From contig CALNXY010000015.1 in assembly GCA_942490705.1 (NCBI GenBank), forward strand, positions 186,001-250,000: a stretch of 64,000 bases of DNA, read 5' to 3'. The notes under the pieces are model-generated. The model saw nothing but the letters and a program-made list of their open reading frames with translations. It searched no databases and was not told the DNA's origin. Positions 17,203 through 24,522 of the stretch are shown piece by piece. A program made the position numbers and the translations under genes. The stretch's first letter is position 1. Every line of letters begins with the position of its first letter. The stretch is from JAGRCP01 sp942490705 (lineage in GTDB: Bacteria > Chloroflexota > Anaerolineae > Caldilineales > Caldilineaceae).

Positions 17203-17526
17203 CAGTCCTCCCTCCAGGCATGACGAAGACGTTATTTTGCGCTGGCTGTCTGGCAACTCTTTCTTGCGTACTTGGAAATCCATGATACTAACTCCCCCCA
17301 TTCGCACTTCATAGTATGGACTTTCCAGCAGCAGTTCAATTTCATCAAGCGACATATCTGTATATTTCTTGGCTAGTTGGAAGATAGTTCCCATGCGAAC
17401 GCCAAGGAATTGATTTGTTTTATCATCATCTGAAAAATGACGCTGTCGCTTTGCTGCTTCGTCTGGAGAAGCATGGGCAGAGAGTTGTTCCACAAAGCTG
17501 TCAGCCGTCTGCGGGTAAATTTTCAT
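17203..17526 (-). pseudogene. Truncated AlkD-like DNA alkylation repair protein, fused in frame to the next gene
   Basis: The ATG at 17526 starts about 100 residues with the HEAT-like pattern of the DNA alkylation repair (AlkD) family: 'FVEQLSAHASPDEAAKRQRH', 'FLGVRMGTIFQLAKKY', 'LDEIELLLESPYYEVRMGG' and 'SIMDFQVRKKELPDSQRK'. Family members run to about 230 residues and carry the catalytic Trp/Asp later. Here the sequence switches after 'QRKIT' and runs without a stop into the enolase-superfamily gene. It lies 7 bp after the VOC gene's stop, so these were likely an operon before the deletion. Confidence 0.75.
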
Positions 17527-17533
17527 AAAATGA

Positions 17534-17941
17534 TTACTCACGGCTAGAGATTTGCTGCACCGCCCAACTGTTTCCATCAGGATCATCAAAAAATATGAAC
17601 CCAATATTATCTAACTCATGCCCTTCAAAATTGTCAGGTTGTGCGCCCATGAGCGTGATTTCGCTTACTTCGACACCATTTTCGATAAGTTGAGCATGCG
17701 CTTTACGAATATCATTGACGACAAGTTGTAAACCCTTGAGTGAACCTGGCAACATCTCAACAATTCCCGTGCCAATTACGATGGAACATCCTGAACCTGG
17801 GGGCGTGAGTTGAACCACCCTCACCGATTCATTGACTTTCGTATCGTGATCCATATGGAAGCCAAGTTGCGTTTCGTAGAATTTTTTTGCTCTATCGACA
17901 TTCGCCACAGGAACAACAATGACTTCAAGTGTCCAATTCAT
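17534..17941 (-). CDS. VOC (glyoxalase/bleomycin-resistance fold) family protein
   Basis: A complete 135-residue protein. The first half is 'LEVIVVPVANVDRAKKFY' and 'LGFHMDHDT'; the second is 'GLQLVVNDIRKAHAQLIENG'; it ends 'DNIGFIFFDDPDGNSWAVQQ', the characteristic last strand with a Gly-Asn turn. The family binds a divalent metal or small ligand and includes glyoxalase, dioxygenases and antibiotic-binding proteins. A specific substrate cannot be inferred. It is the only intact VOC gene among three in this region and precedes the AlkD remnant by 7 bp. Confidence 0.85.
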   Translation of the reverse strand: MNWTLEVIVVPVANVDRAKKFYETQLGFHMDHDTKVNESVRVVQLTPPGSGCSIVIGTGIVEMLPGSLKGLQLVVNDIRKAHAQLIENGVEVSEITLMGAQPDNFEGHELDNIGFIFFDDPDGNSWAVQQISSRE

Positions 17942-18010
17942 AATTCTTACCTCTCTTCAAATGCAGCAATTAACTCTTTAGGAGCGACGTTCCGTCAGCG
18001 ACGCTCAATG

Positions 18011-18036
18011 AACATTTCAACAGAACATTTCAACAG
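18011..18036. repeat. 13-bp perfect tandem duplication inside the yjbR-like gene
   Basis: AACATTTCAACAG occurs twice without a gap (18011-18023 and 18024-18036). Thirteen is not a multiple of three, so the duplication shifts the reading frame of the gene crossing it. Confidence 0.9.
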
Positions 18037-18301
18037 AATCTATATCAATGGTGCTGAGCTTCGCAAGAACTATGTCGTACCCCTCGTAATGCGGTTCCAG
18101 ATAATATACCTCCGGCTTGGTTGCCAGCAAGCGGTCGCGTTCAAACGGATCAATATCCATCAGTACAATACTATTGTCGTTCTGCCGCAATCGTGTAACT
18201 AGCTTCTTTCGCAACTTCAACGACGGTTCACCATACGATACAGCTTCAAATATACCAGGGTACTGTAAACCCAATTTTACAACGTCTGTCCAGTTAACCA
18301 T
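18017..18301 (-). CDS. MmcQ/YjbR family protein, C-terminus lost
   Basis: From the ATG at 18301 (a further in-frame ATG lies at 18331) the protein reads 'WTDVVKLGLQYPGIFEAVSY', 'EPSLKLRKKLVTRLR', 'VLMDIDPFERDRLL', 'PEVYYLEPHYEGYDIVLAKL'. This is the YjbR double-wing DNA-binding fold. It stops early at 18017. If one copy of the 13-bp duplication is removed, the frame continues to a natural stop at 17947-17949 through 'NVAPKELIAAFEER', which is the expected family C-terminus. In that restored frame a TGA (17995-17997) occupies the position of the conserved Trp. So the gene carries two disabling changes. Confidence 0.75.
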   Translation of the reverse strand: MVNWTDVVKLGLQYPGIFEAVSYGEPSLKLRKKLVTRLRQNDNSIVLMDIDPFERDRLLATKPEVYYLEPHYEGYDIVLAKLSTIDIDSVEMFC

Positions 18302-18331
18302 TTTGTATTCTGTCCAAATAGAATCAATCAA

Positions 18332-18791
18332 TCTACGAAGTCCGTCGTTCAGAGCGTCAGCTGTACGGCCGTTTCCTTTGGCGCGTCAGCTAAACTTATC
18401 AGAGAACTTCATGCTAATTTCCGATTATGTTTTGCAAGGGGAGTGCCAACGAATAAGGATTATGCGGCGTGAAAAAAGCCGACGTATCACCGAGCCTGCC
18501 CGCCGCAGCATAATCCGTGTTGACGTGATCCGGTGGGACCAGACTCTCTATGGAGTTTCAGTCTTGTTGCCGTGGTTTCGGGCTGCCAGGGGCAGCCGCT
18601 CAAGCGGCCATGTTGTAGCGAATGATCGAGCCGACAGCAAGAGAGTCAGATCCAGCCTGGCGATCAGTTGCAAACTGGATTCGTTAAAGCGGGCAGACAG
18701 GTTACTTGCCCGAGATCTAGCCGGATCCGGTGCATGTTTAGTTGGCGTGGCGGCGTTTACTCGCCGTTGTTTGGTGTGAGCCTTGATAGGC
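18332..18791. other. Non-coding stretch holding direct repeat copy A
   Basis: There is no gene with a start site. The 9-mer GCGTCAGCT occurs twice near 18352 and 18382. Most of the rest is repeat copy A and its right flank. In the minus direction that flank and part of the copy read as a protein-like tail ('LLLSARSFATTWPLERL', 'AARNHGNKTETP' then stop), suggesting the 3' end of a lost gene, perhaps a transposase. Confidence 0.4.
18455..18653. repeat. About 200-bp dispersed repeat, copy A
   Basis: It begins AAGGATTATGCGGCG and ends in the segment GCCGACAGCAAGAGAGTCAG. It matches 19500-19699 in the same orientation over its whole length, by eye roughly 80-85 percent identical. The left 60 bp form an imperfect hairpin (GGATTATGCGGCG against CGCCGCAGCATAATCC). 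The pair encloses the DUF433/DUF5615 module. Confidence 0.8.
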
Positions 18792-19145
18792 TTATTTTTG
18801 CGTGCGAATTCGAATCGAGCCAGGAGAAATGACGCTGAAGGTGTTGAGCAATTTGGTGTCGTGTTCGGCTACTGCTGTGGAAACAACATCTGCCTTTGTG
18901 GCCGACTGCAGACCTGCAAGCCGGATCAAGATGACACCTGCATGGACCAATCTCTGACGAAAAACTAATTCGCCAAAATCCTTGTCGAGTGTTAGGAGCA
19001 GGGCACCGTTGTCATTTGCCTGTCGCAAGATCGTGTCATCGTCGATTCCCGGTGACATCTCTGCGACGTAGGCGACTTCATGGCCATCTTGTCTCAAACG
19101 GTCAACAATCAGCTTGTCGACGCCCTCGTCGGCCAAGAGCTTCAT
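18792..19145 (-). CDS. DUF5615 family PIN-like toxin
   Basis: A 117-residue protein: 'MKLLADEGVDKLIVDRLRQD', 'HEVAYVAEMSPGIDDDTILR', 'ALLLTLDKDFGELVF', 'GVILIRLAGL'. It has the conserved N-terminal D-E pair, the central D-x-x-I-L and the T-x-D-K-D-F-G motif of DUF5615, a PIN-fold nuclease-like family usually paired with DUF433 antitoxins. All the acidic residues of the putative metal site are present. Its ATG overlaps the antitoxin stop by 4 bp (ATGA), so the two are translationally coupled. The function as a toxin is inferred from the pairing. Confidence 0.88.
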   Translation of the reverse strand: MKLLADEGVDKLIVDRLRQDGHEVAYVAEMSPGIDDDTILRQANDNGALLLTLDKDFGELVFRQRLVHAGVILIRLAGLQSATKADVVSTAVAEHDTKLLNTFSVISPGSIRIRTQK

Positions 19146-19378
19146 GCTATTTCCAGGGGAACTGGATAAACAACATCTGCTTTGAGCGCTTCTGCTGCGA
19201 AGGCAAGTGCTGCTAGTATGGCACCTTCCGGCAAATGCGGATATGCTTCTTGGATCTGTTCAGCTGTCTCTCCGGCAGCAAGCTTTTCCAGAAGCAGCTC
19301 TACGGTGATTCGGGTTCCGGCAATGACAGGCTTGCCCATCATGATCTTCGGATCTGATTGAACACGTGCTTTTTCCAT
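19142..19378 (-). CDS. DUF433 antitoxin
   Basis: From the ATG at 19378 it has 78 residues: 'VQSDPKIMMGKPVIAGTRIT', 'LLLEKLAAGETAEQI', 'AYPHLPEGAILAALAFAAEA'. This is the classic DUF433 pattern of a small winged-helix DNA-binding protein. An in-frame ATG at 19420 would add 14 residues of no family character. It is first in a two-gene operon with the DUF5615 toxin, in the usual antitoxin-toxin order, and probably represses its own promoter, which would lie at 19380-19500. Confidence 0.88.
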   Translation of the reverse strand: MEKARVQSDPKIMMGKPVIAGTRITVELLLEKLAAGETAEQIQEAYPHLPEGAILAALAFAAEALKADVVYPVPLEIA

Positions 19379-19385
19379 GTTGCTG

Positions 19386-19490
19386 TTACCGTTCCATGCT
19401 CTCGTGGTGAGCAATCTCAATCACTGAATCGTCGGGGATCACTTTATCACGAATTCTTCGATTTGTCGTCGCATTGACGTCAACCGCCCG
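19386..19490 (-). pseudogene. Short C-terminal gene fragment upstream of the antitoxin
   Basis: A minus frame ending at a TAA (19386-19388) reads 'DVNATTNRRIRDKVIPDDSV' and 'IEIAHHESMER'. It looks like a protein tail and is cut on its upstream side by repeat copy B. Unrecognised, and too short to be certain. Confidence 0.25.
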
Positions 19491-19499
19491 CCAAAGACT

Positions 19500-19699
19500 A
19501 AGGATTATGCGGCGTGAGAAAAGCCGATGTATCAGCAAGCCTGCCTGCCGCCGCGTAATCCGTGTTGAAGTGATCCGGTAGGATCAAAGCTGTCTATAAA
19601 ATTTCAGGCTTGTTTCCGTGGTTTCGGGCTGCCCGAGGCAGCCGCTCAAGCGCCCACATTGTAGCCAATGATCGAGCCGACAGCAACAGAGTCAGATGC
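19500..19699. repeat. About 200-bp dispersed repeat, copy B
   Basis: This is the direct-repeat partner of 18455-18653. Its hairpin is closer to perfect here (GGATTATGCGGCG against CGCCGCGTAATCC). In the minus direction it encodes a tail similar to that of copy A ('LLLSARSLATMWALERLP', 'RAARNHGNKPEIL' then stop), so both copies probably derive from the 3' end of the same mobile gene. Confidence 0.8.
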
Positions 19700-19741
19700 A
19701 ACGGGTGCATACCACATTTGGGGGGCTGCTCTTGAGACGGT

Positions 19742-19880
19742 GACTAGGCTCTGTTGACATTTCGAAAACCACCTACTTCGCGCCTGGCACGTCCCCGGCA
19801 CGGGCGGCAGAATATCCGATTGGCAGACTTGTAGGGCCCGTGCCGGGGACGTTACGACCAAATGTTAACGGGACCTAGTC
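19742..19880. mobile_element. MITE-like element with 20-bp terminal inverted repeats
   Basis: Its ends are GACTAGGCTCTGTTGACATT on the left and AAATGTTAACGGGACCTAGTC (as far as 20 bases) on the right, inverted with about four mismatches. It is 139 bp long with no coding capacity. Inside is a perfect 17-bp inverted repeat (19789-19805 with 19836-19852, ACGTCCCCGGCACGGGC). This structure is that of a miniature inverted-repeat element mobilised by a transposase elsewhere. The target duplication was not determined. Confidence 0.65.
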
Positions 19881-20060
19881 CGTTCGTACGCCGCCCCCAA
19901 AATGGGATGCACCCAGATGCAACTCACTATGATTGTCATGGGCCATTGCGACGGCGTAGCCGAGCCAAGGTGACCTCCGCAGCACGATGCCGCGTGCACT
20001 CGCTTGCCTTGCCATCGACCAAGCATGCCCCAGGCGCGACCAAGGCAAAGCGTCGCTGCG

Positions 20061-20126
20061 CCCGGGAACGCCGAGCCCCGGCATGGCTCGTGGCTGGCTG
20101 CCGAGCTGGGGCTCGGCGTTCCCGGG
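20061..20126. repeat. Large GC-rich hairpin (19-bp perfect stem)
   Basis: CCCGGGAACGCCGAGCCCC at 20061-20079 pairs perfectly with its inverse at 20108-20126 across a 28-base loop. It has no T-tract, so it is more like a REP/extragenic palindrome than a terminator. It lies downstream of the gene fragment ending at 20181. Confidence 0.75.
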
Positions 20127-20180
20127 TCCGGTTCGCCAATCCGACTACGACGCACCATTCAGCGGGCCGATCCTTCGCTC

Positions 20181-20423
20181 CTATTCTTCCACAACCAGCG
20201 GCAGCCAAACGCGCTCGCTCAGCTCAACGTTGCTGGGCAGGCTGTAGCTGCCGAACTCGACGCCCAGGGCAAAGGGACCGAATTCACTGACCTTGCCGTC
20301 GATGCTCACTTCTTCCAGGAAGAAGCTTGTGCTGTCGGTTGCGGCTTGATAACCGTAATCGAGCGGCTCGACCGAATCGATCGCGGCCGACTGGATCAGC
20401 GCCGGGTTGTGCGGTGGCGGAAT
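20181..20423 (-). pseudogene. C-terminal remnant of a secreted protein
   Basis: The frame opens after a TAG (20424-20426) and ends at TAG 20181-20183. It has 80 codons with good composition ('NPALIQSAAIDSVEPLDYGY', 'SFFLEEVSIDGKVSEFGPFA') and ends 'ERVWLPLVVEE'. The aromatic-LPLV tail recurs at the end of the CAP-domain exoprotein near 61.9 kb, so this is likely the end of an exported protein whose 5' part is missing. No function can be given. Confidence 0.5.
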
Positions 20424-20480
20424 CTAAATGCATGGGCACGAACCAGTTCGCCTACTCGTCAACTAGAGAGTGCCGACGCA

Positions 20481-21845
20481 CTAGCCCTTCCCAAACTCCT
20501 CAAAAATCGTGGCGGCAAACTTGATGCCCTGGATGTAGCGGTCGATGGGCATGTTTTCATTCGGCGCGTGGAGATTGTTCTCGGCCGCGCCAAAGCCGCT
20601 GAGCACGGCCGGATGGGGCACGTTGATCATGATCGTGCCCTGGGTGCTGACGCCCATGACGAGCGGCTCCTCGCCCCAGATCTGGTCGGCGGCGGCAATC
20701 ACGGCCTGGCTGATCTGCTCGGCGACCGGCGTCTTGTAGGGATTGGCGCGTGCGGTGTGGACCGCGATCTCCACGTCGTCGAAGCCATGTTTTTGCAGAT
20801 GGGCTTCCAGTTTGACCAGCTGATCGGCCGGCTCCAGATTGGGCGGGCAGCGAAAGTCGAGCTTGGCCGTGGCCTGGGCCGGCACGATCGTCTTCATGCC
20901 CGCGCCCGTGTAGCCTGCCTCCAACCCGGCGATGTTGCACGAGGCGCCATAGTGGATCGCCTTGAGCAGCTCAATGTCGTCATCGTAGGGAAAGTCAGCG
21001 GCCAGGCCAAGCTGGCGCGCCAGCTCAGCGCGGTCAAAGTGCTCCAGCTCTTGCTGCAGGTAGTAGAGGTCATCCTCGTCCGGCGGCAGCAGGTCGTCAT
21101 ACCAACCCTCAATCAGGATGCGGCCGTCGGGGCTGAAGAGGGAGCCGAGGCAGTGGACGAGGCGCCACGACGCGCTCTTGGCCTGCAAGAGCTGCGCGCG
21201 CCCGCTCCAGTAGTCGATGCCGTGGCTCTTGACGCGCAGTTCGACGGCCAGGATCGCCTTGATGCCCAGATGGATCTCGGGCTTGAAGGAGGTGCGATGC
21301 ACGCCGCCGTCGAGACCGATGGAGGCGTCGCAGGCGCAAAGCTCCTTGTGGTCGGCCACCCAACTCGCCAGATGGGGACTGCCCACCTCCTCTTCGCCCT
21401 CAAACAAGAAGGTCAGATTGACCGGCACGCCGCCGCGCACCTCGTGAAAGGCCTGGGCCGCACGTACGAAGGCGAGTACGCCCGACTTGTTGTCCGTCGC
21501 GCCGCGTGCGTAGATCACGCCGTCGCGGATTGCCGCGCTAAAGGGCGGATCGATCCACAGGTCGAGCGGTTCCGGCGGCTGCACGTCATAGTGGCCGTAG
21601 CAGAGCAGCGTCTTGGCCTCGGGATCGGCCGCACGCGCGGTGCCGTACACGATGGAGGGTGCATCGGGCACGGGCAGGATGCGCGTATCGGCTACGCCGT
21701 CGTCGAGCATCTGGCGCTGGAGCAGGGCCGCGCACTCGTCCAGACCAATGCCCTGGGCGCTGATGCTGGGCTGGCGCAACAGCTCCTGCAGCTCGGCTAC
21801 ACATTCGTCGCGGTGTGCGTCGATCCAATCGTAAATGTCTTGCAT
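20481..21845 (-). CDS. M20 family metallopeptidase (dipeptidase-like)
   Basis: The ATG at 21845 with a GGGGAG site gives 454 residues, normal for M20A/F dipeptidases. Metal and catalytic motifs are complete: 'CYGHYDVQP' (His and catalytic Asp), 'YARGATDNKSG' (bridging Asp), 'LFEGEEEVGS' (catalytic Glu and ligand Glu), 'GLDGG' (Asp) and 'NNLHAPNEN' (C-terminal His). The lid/dimer domain is about 200-370. It hydrolyses small peptides or N-acyl amino acids in the cytoplasm. A longer frame to 21896 lacks a ribosome site. A close paralogue is at 29195-30571. Confidence 0.9.
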   Translation of the reverse strand: MQDIYDWIDAHRDECVAELQELLRQPSISAQGIGLDECAALLQRQMLDDGVADTRILPVPDAPSIVYGTARAADPEAKTLLCYGHYDVQPPEPLDLWIDPPFSAAIRDGVIYARGATDNKSGVLAFVRAAQAFHEVRGGVPVNLTFLFEGEEEVGSPHLASWVADHKELCACDASIGLDGGVHRTSFKPEIHLGIKAILAVELRVKSHGIDYWSGRAQLLQAKSASWRLVHCLGSLFSPDGRILIEGWYDDLLPPDEDDLYYLQQELEHFDRAELARQLGLAADFPYDDDIELLKAIHYGASCNIAGLEAGYTGAGMKTIVPAQATAKLDFRCPPNLEPADQLVKLEAHLQKHGFDDVEIAVHTARANPYKTPVAEQISQAVIAAADQIWGEEPLVMGVSTQGTIMINVPHPAVLSGFGAAENNLHAPNENMPIDRYIQGIKFAATIFEEFGKG

Positions 21846-21954
21846 TCGGGACTCCCCATGGATGGTTGGTTGTGATCCGTTGGCGGCTACATTCAAAGGT
21901 TACATTCTGTGGTTACGCTCTACCGTCAGGTCGTAAGGAGGGAAACCATTTCCC

Positions 21955-22926
21955 TTACCTGACGATCCTTCCTTCCCAGAAGGCGATGGATTGGCGGCGC
22001 CAGGTGTAGGTGCCGGCAAAGCCGGCCAGCGTCGCGATCACGGCCGGATAGGAATAGCGCCCGGGTGTGGTCTCCAGCGTGTAGCAGGTCTGCCAGGTGT
22101 CGCCATTGTCCCGGGAGTGGGCCAGCGTGAGCGGCGTCCGTGCGCCCCAATTCTCCGCCACCGGGTTCAAGGCCAGGAGCAGGGTGCCATCGGGCGCCAT
22201 GGCGAGATCGATGCCGCTGTTATTGTTCGGCAGGGCTGTCGGCGTCAGTTCGCGCCACGTGCGACCGGAGTCGCTTGAGTCGCTGCGACAGATGAATCCG
22301 CTTGCGCTACGGGTGAGCATGTGCACGTGACCGGGTGATGATTCCCACAGCGTGGGCTGAATGGCCCCCTTGCCCGTGATCCGGGCGCGATCCATGGCTA
22401 CTTCCGGGCTGGCATGCCAGGTGCGACCGCTGTCGCTGCTGCGGTCGGTCAAGACCCGCCATTGATCGCCGTCCTCAAGCGAGTTGGGCGCAAGCCAGGC
22501 GCCGTCGGAGAGAATGATCGGTTTGTTCTTGACGGGACCGCGTCCGCCAATGTCATCCGCAACGAGCAAGGCGGGCGTCGTCCACGTGCGTCCGCAGTCA
22601 TGGGACCGGGTGACCCACGTGCGCCAGCAGTCGCAGCGCTCGCCAACCTTGAAAAAGAGCCAGATGGTCTCATCGTCGGGCGCAAAGAGCACGGGGTTCC
22701 AGTGGGGCAGGTTGTCGACCCTGGCCCATTGGCGGGGCGCGCACCACCTGCCATCCAGCTCGCGAATCGCACCGTAGATGGCCACATCCGCTGCACCCTC
22801 CTTGGTTCCGGCAAACCAGGCCGCCAGATAGCGCCCATCCCGCAACCGCACCAGTGTGGATGCGTGGCATTCACCGGATTGGTCGGGTGCAAAGATCAGC
22901 GACCGGCGGATCACTCTGAAATGCAT
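21955..22926 (-). CDS. Sialidase/neuraminidase-like beta-propeller protein
   Basis: From the ATG at 22926 (AAGGGG site) it has 323 residues and no signal peptide. At least four Asp-box-like repeats are visible: 'SHDCGRTW', 'SSDSGRTW' (twice) and 'SRDNGDTW', plus 'FAGTKEGAADVAIYG' and 'NPVLFAPDDETIWLFF'. This is the pattern of the exo-alpha-sialidase (BNR) superfamily. Absence of a signal peptide suggests a cytoplasmic enzyme acting on imported oligosaccharides. Many such proteins cleave sugars other than sialic acid, so the substrate is open. It follows the GH43-like gene by 58 bp. Confidence 0.8.
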   Translation of the reverse strand: MHFRVIRRSLIFAPDQSGECHASTLVRLRDGRYLAAWFAGTKEGAADVAIYGAIRELDGRWCAPRQWARVDNLPHWNPVLFAPDDETIWLFFKVGERCDCWRTWVTRSHDCGRTWTTPALLVADDIGGRGPVKNKPIILSDGAWLAPNSLEDGDQWRVLTDRSSDSGRTWHASPEVAMDRARITGKGAIQPTLWESSPGHVHMLTRSASGFICRSDSSDSGRTWRELTPTALPNNNSGIDLAMAPDGTLLLALNPVAENWGARTPLTLAHSRDNGDTWQTCYTLETTPGRYSYPAVIATLAGFAGTYTWRRQSIAFWEGRIVR

Positions 22927-22984
22927 AAAGACCCCTTGAGTCATGCTCATGAACCGCCCGGCGGGCACGGACAGGATTTTCGTT

Positions 22985-24025
22985 TCAGGCCGGTGGCGAG
23001 AGCGGCAGAGAGAGCCAGGCCAGGCCAACGTCGCGACCCATGTGGCTGGTGCTGTCGCCGCCGGGCGCGTCATAGAAGAGGGCCAGACGCTCGCCAACCG
23101 GTACAACCGACGGCAGGCCGATGCATTTCTTCGACCAGCTGCAATTTGCACCATCCAAGACAACGGCCTTCTTGGCCGGATCCCAGCGATTCAGGTCTTG
23201 CGTCCAGTAGACCCAGATGGCGTCGGTGTATTCGCCGGTCGCTTCTTCGGTGCCCCCAGGGCCATCGTTGCCACCGCCAATGCCGATGTGATTCGTGAAG
23301 AGAAACCAGGTCTGATTGCTCGGTTCATAGTAGAGCGAGGCATTTTCGATCTGCTCCTCGATCGGCACAATCGGTGCCGGGTCTATGGTCCACGGCCCAT
23401 CAAGATCCCGGGTACGGGCAACGCCCAGCGTGCGCTGGACACAGGGATTGCCGGGCTTTTCGGTGGTGGCGCTGAAGAACTGGAGATACTCGCCATCGTG
23501 CTGGACCACGTGACCCGGGCTGGCGGTAATCGAGTAGTAGGTATCGGGCTGTGTGCGAAAGGGCGTCACGTCCGGCTGCTTGCGCCAGGGGCCGGCGGGG
23601 CCGCTGCCACGCGCCTTCATGGTGAGGTAGGGGAAGGCCGGGATCCGATCCGGCGGACTGCTAGTGTTGGGCGTGCCCAGGTAGAACATATGCCACTGAT
23701 CGCCGTCACGGTATGTGACGCCATAGGAAGCGGACTTTGAATCGTCTGCATCGGACGCCCCGAAATCAAGGACCGCCCCGCGCTTCTCCCAGGTGAGGAG
23801 ATCTTCGCTCACAGCTAGGGCGCAAAGCCAGCCTTTGGGCCCAGCGGCGTCGTAATGCATGTAGTAGGTGTCATCCGCCACGAAGACCCAGATATCACGT
23901 GCGCCAAGCCTATCACATTGCCCGGGTCCGTCACCATGGCGCAGCACGACGCCGTGATCCTGGGCATCCATGCGCAGCGTTGCCGCCGGTCGCCCGTCGC
24001 TGTACGCTTGTCCCATGCCGTTCAT
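22985..24025 (-). CDS. Glycoside hydrolase, five-bladed propeller (GH43/GH130-like)
   Basis: A 346-residue protein; the ATG at 24025 has a GGAAAGG site. Repeated blade motifs are visible: 'DIWVFVADDTYYMHY' with 'ALAVSEDLLTWEKRGAVL', 'YGVTYRDGDQWHMFYLGT', 'GVARTRDLDGPWTIDP' and 'WVYWTQDLNRWDPAKKAVV'. The 'S-x-D-L-x-x-W' phrase is typical of GH43, GH117 and GH130 propellers. Catalytic acids cannot be assigned without an alignment. There is no signal peptide. With the sialidase-like gene and nearby PfkB kinase this looks like a small glycan-use locus. Confidence 0.7.
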   Translation of the reverse strand: MNGMGQAYSDGRPAATLRMDAQDHGVVLRHGDGPGQCDRLGARDIWVFVADDTYYMHYDAAGPKGWLCALAVSEDLLTWEKRGAVLDFGASDADDSKSASYGVTYRDGDQWHMFYLGTPNTSSPPDRIPAFPYLTMKARGSGPAGPWRKQPDVTPFRTQPDTYYSITASPGHVVQHDGEYLQFFSATTEKPGNPCVQRTLGVARTRDLDGPWTIDPAPIVPIEEQIENASLYYEPSNQTWFLFTNHIGIGGGNDGPGGTEEATGEYTDAIWVYWTQDLNRWDPAKKAVVLDGANCSWSKKCIGLPSVVPVGERLALFYDAPGGDSTSHMGRDVGLAWLSLPLSPPA

Positions 24026-24214
24026 ACCCTTTCCTTGCGCCGCAGCGCGTGAGGTTCATTGTCATGCTCAGCCGCTGGTCAGAATGGACCTGAGCGAGAC
24101 ATATTGTAGCCAAGATGCAGAGCATCGGCAACGGGGCATAGCCTGCTTGACCCTGCTCAGTCCCCCTCTGTCGACGATCAAGCCCTACTTCATAGGGCGC
24201 AATTTGCTAGCCAG

Positions 24215-24238
24215 GGCATTCATGCCCGGCGGGATCGC
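24215..24238 (+). repeat. 24-bp direct repeat, copy 1
   Basis: GGCATTCATGCCC followed by GGCGGGATCGC. It is identical to 24499-24522. Confidence 0.85.
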
Positions 24239-24498
24239 ACACCTGAGCCAGGCACTGACCCAAGTGCGCGAACACGAGGATGGAATCGGACACAACAGCG
24301 GGGCCCAGGGGGCTCCCCGAAAAGAACGGATAAAGCAGTCGTCTTGTCAACACCGCGTCTGGCGATCAACCAAAACGCAGTATCCGTTCCTTTCCCTATC
24401 AGGTGTTTTGTACCCACCGACTGCCACCAGCATTTGACCTCCAGAACGCTGTTGCTCTCCGTACCCTTGCCTTCACCCACATCTTGTCTCGAGCCCAC

Positions 24499-24522
24499 GG
24501 CATTCATGCCCGGCGGGATCGC
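24499..24522 (+). repeat. 24-bp direct repeat, copy 2
   Basis: Identical to 24215-24238. It lies 133 bp before the start of the PfkB kinase gene, so an operator role is possible as well as a mobile-element remnant. Confidence 0.85.

Noticed and set aside
15997..17604. A genuine AlkD-enolase fusion protein
   Set aside because: The second part has its own strong ribosome site and a complete N-terminus, and the first part lacks the second half of AlkD.
18332..18420. Short repeats (GCGTCAGCT) considered as an integron attC site, since the region carries cassette-like genes
   Set aside because: The repeats are direct, not inverted, and no matching core sites or integrase were found.
20004..21875. 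623-codon plus-strand frame
   Set aside because: It is antisense to the M20 peptidase with all its catalytic motifs; the long open frame reflects GC-rich codon structure.
24220..24507. 95-codon minus frame between the two 24-bp repeats
   Set aside because: It has no start site and no family character; it is better described as non-coding between repeats.
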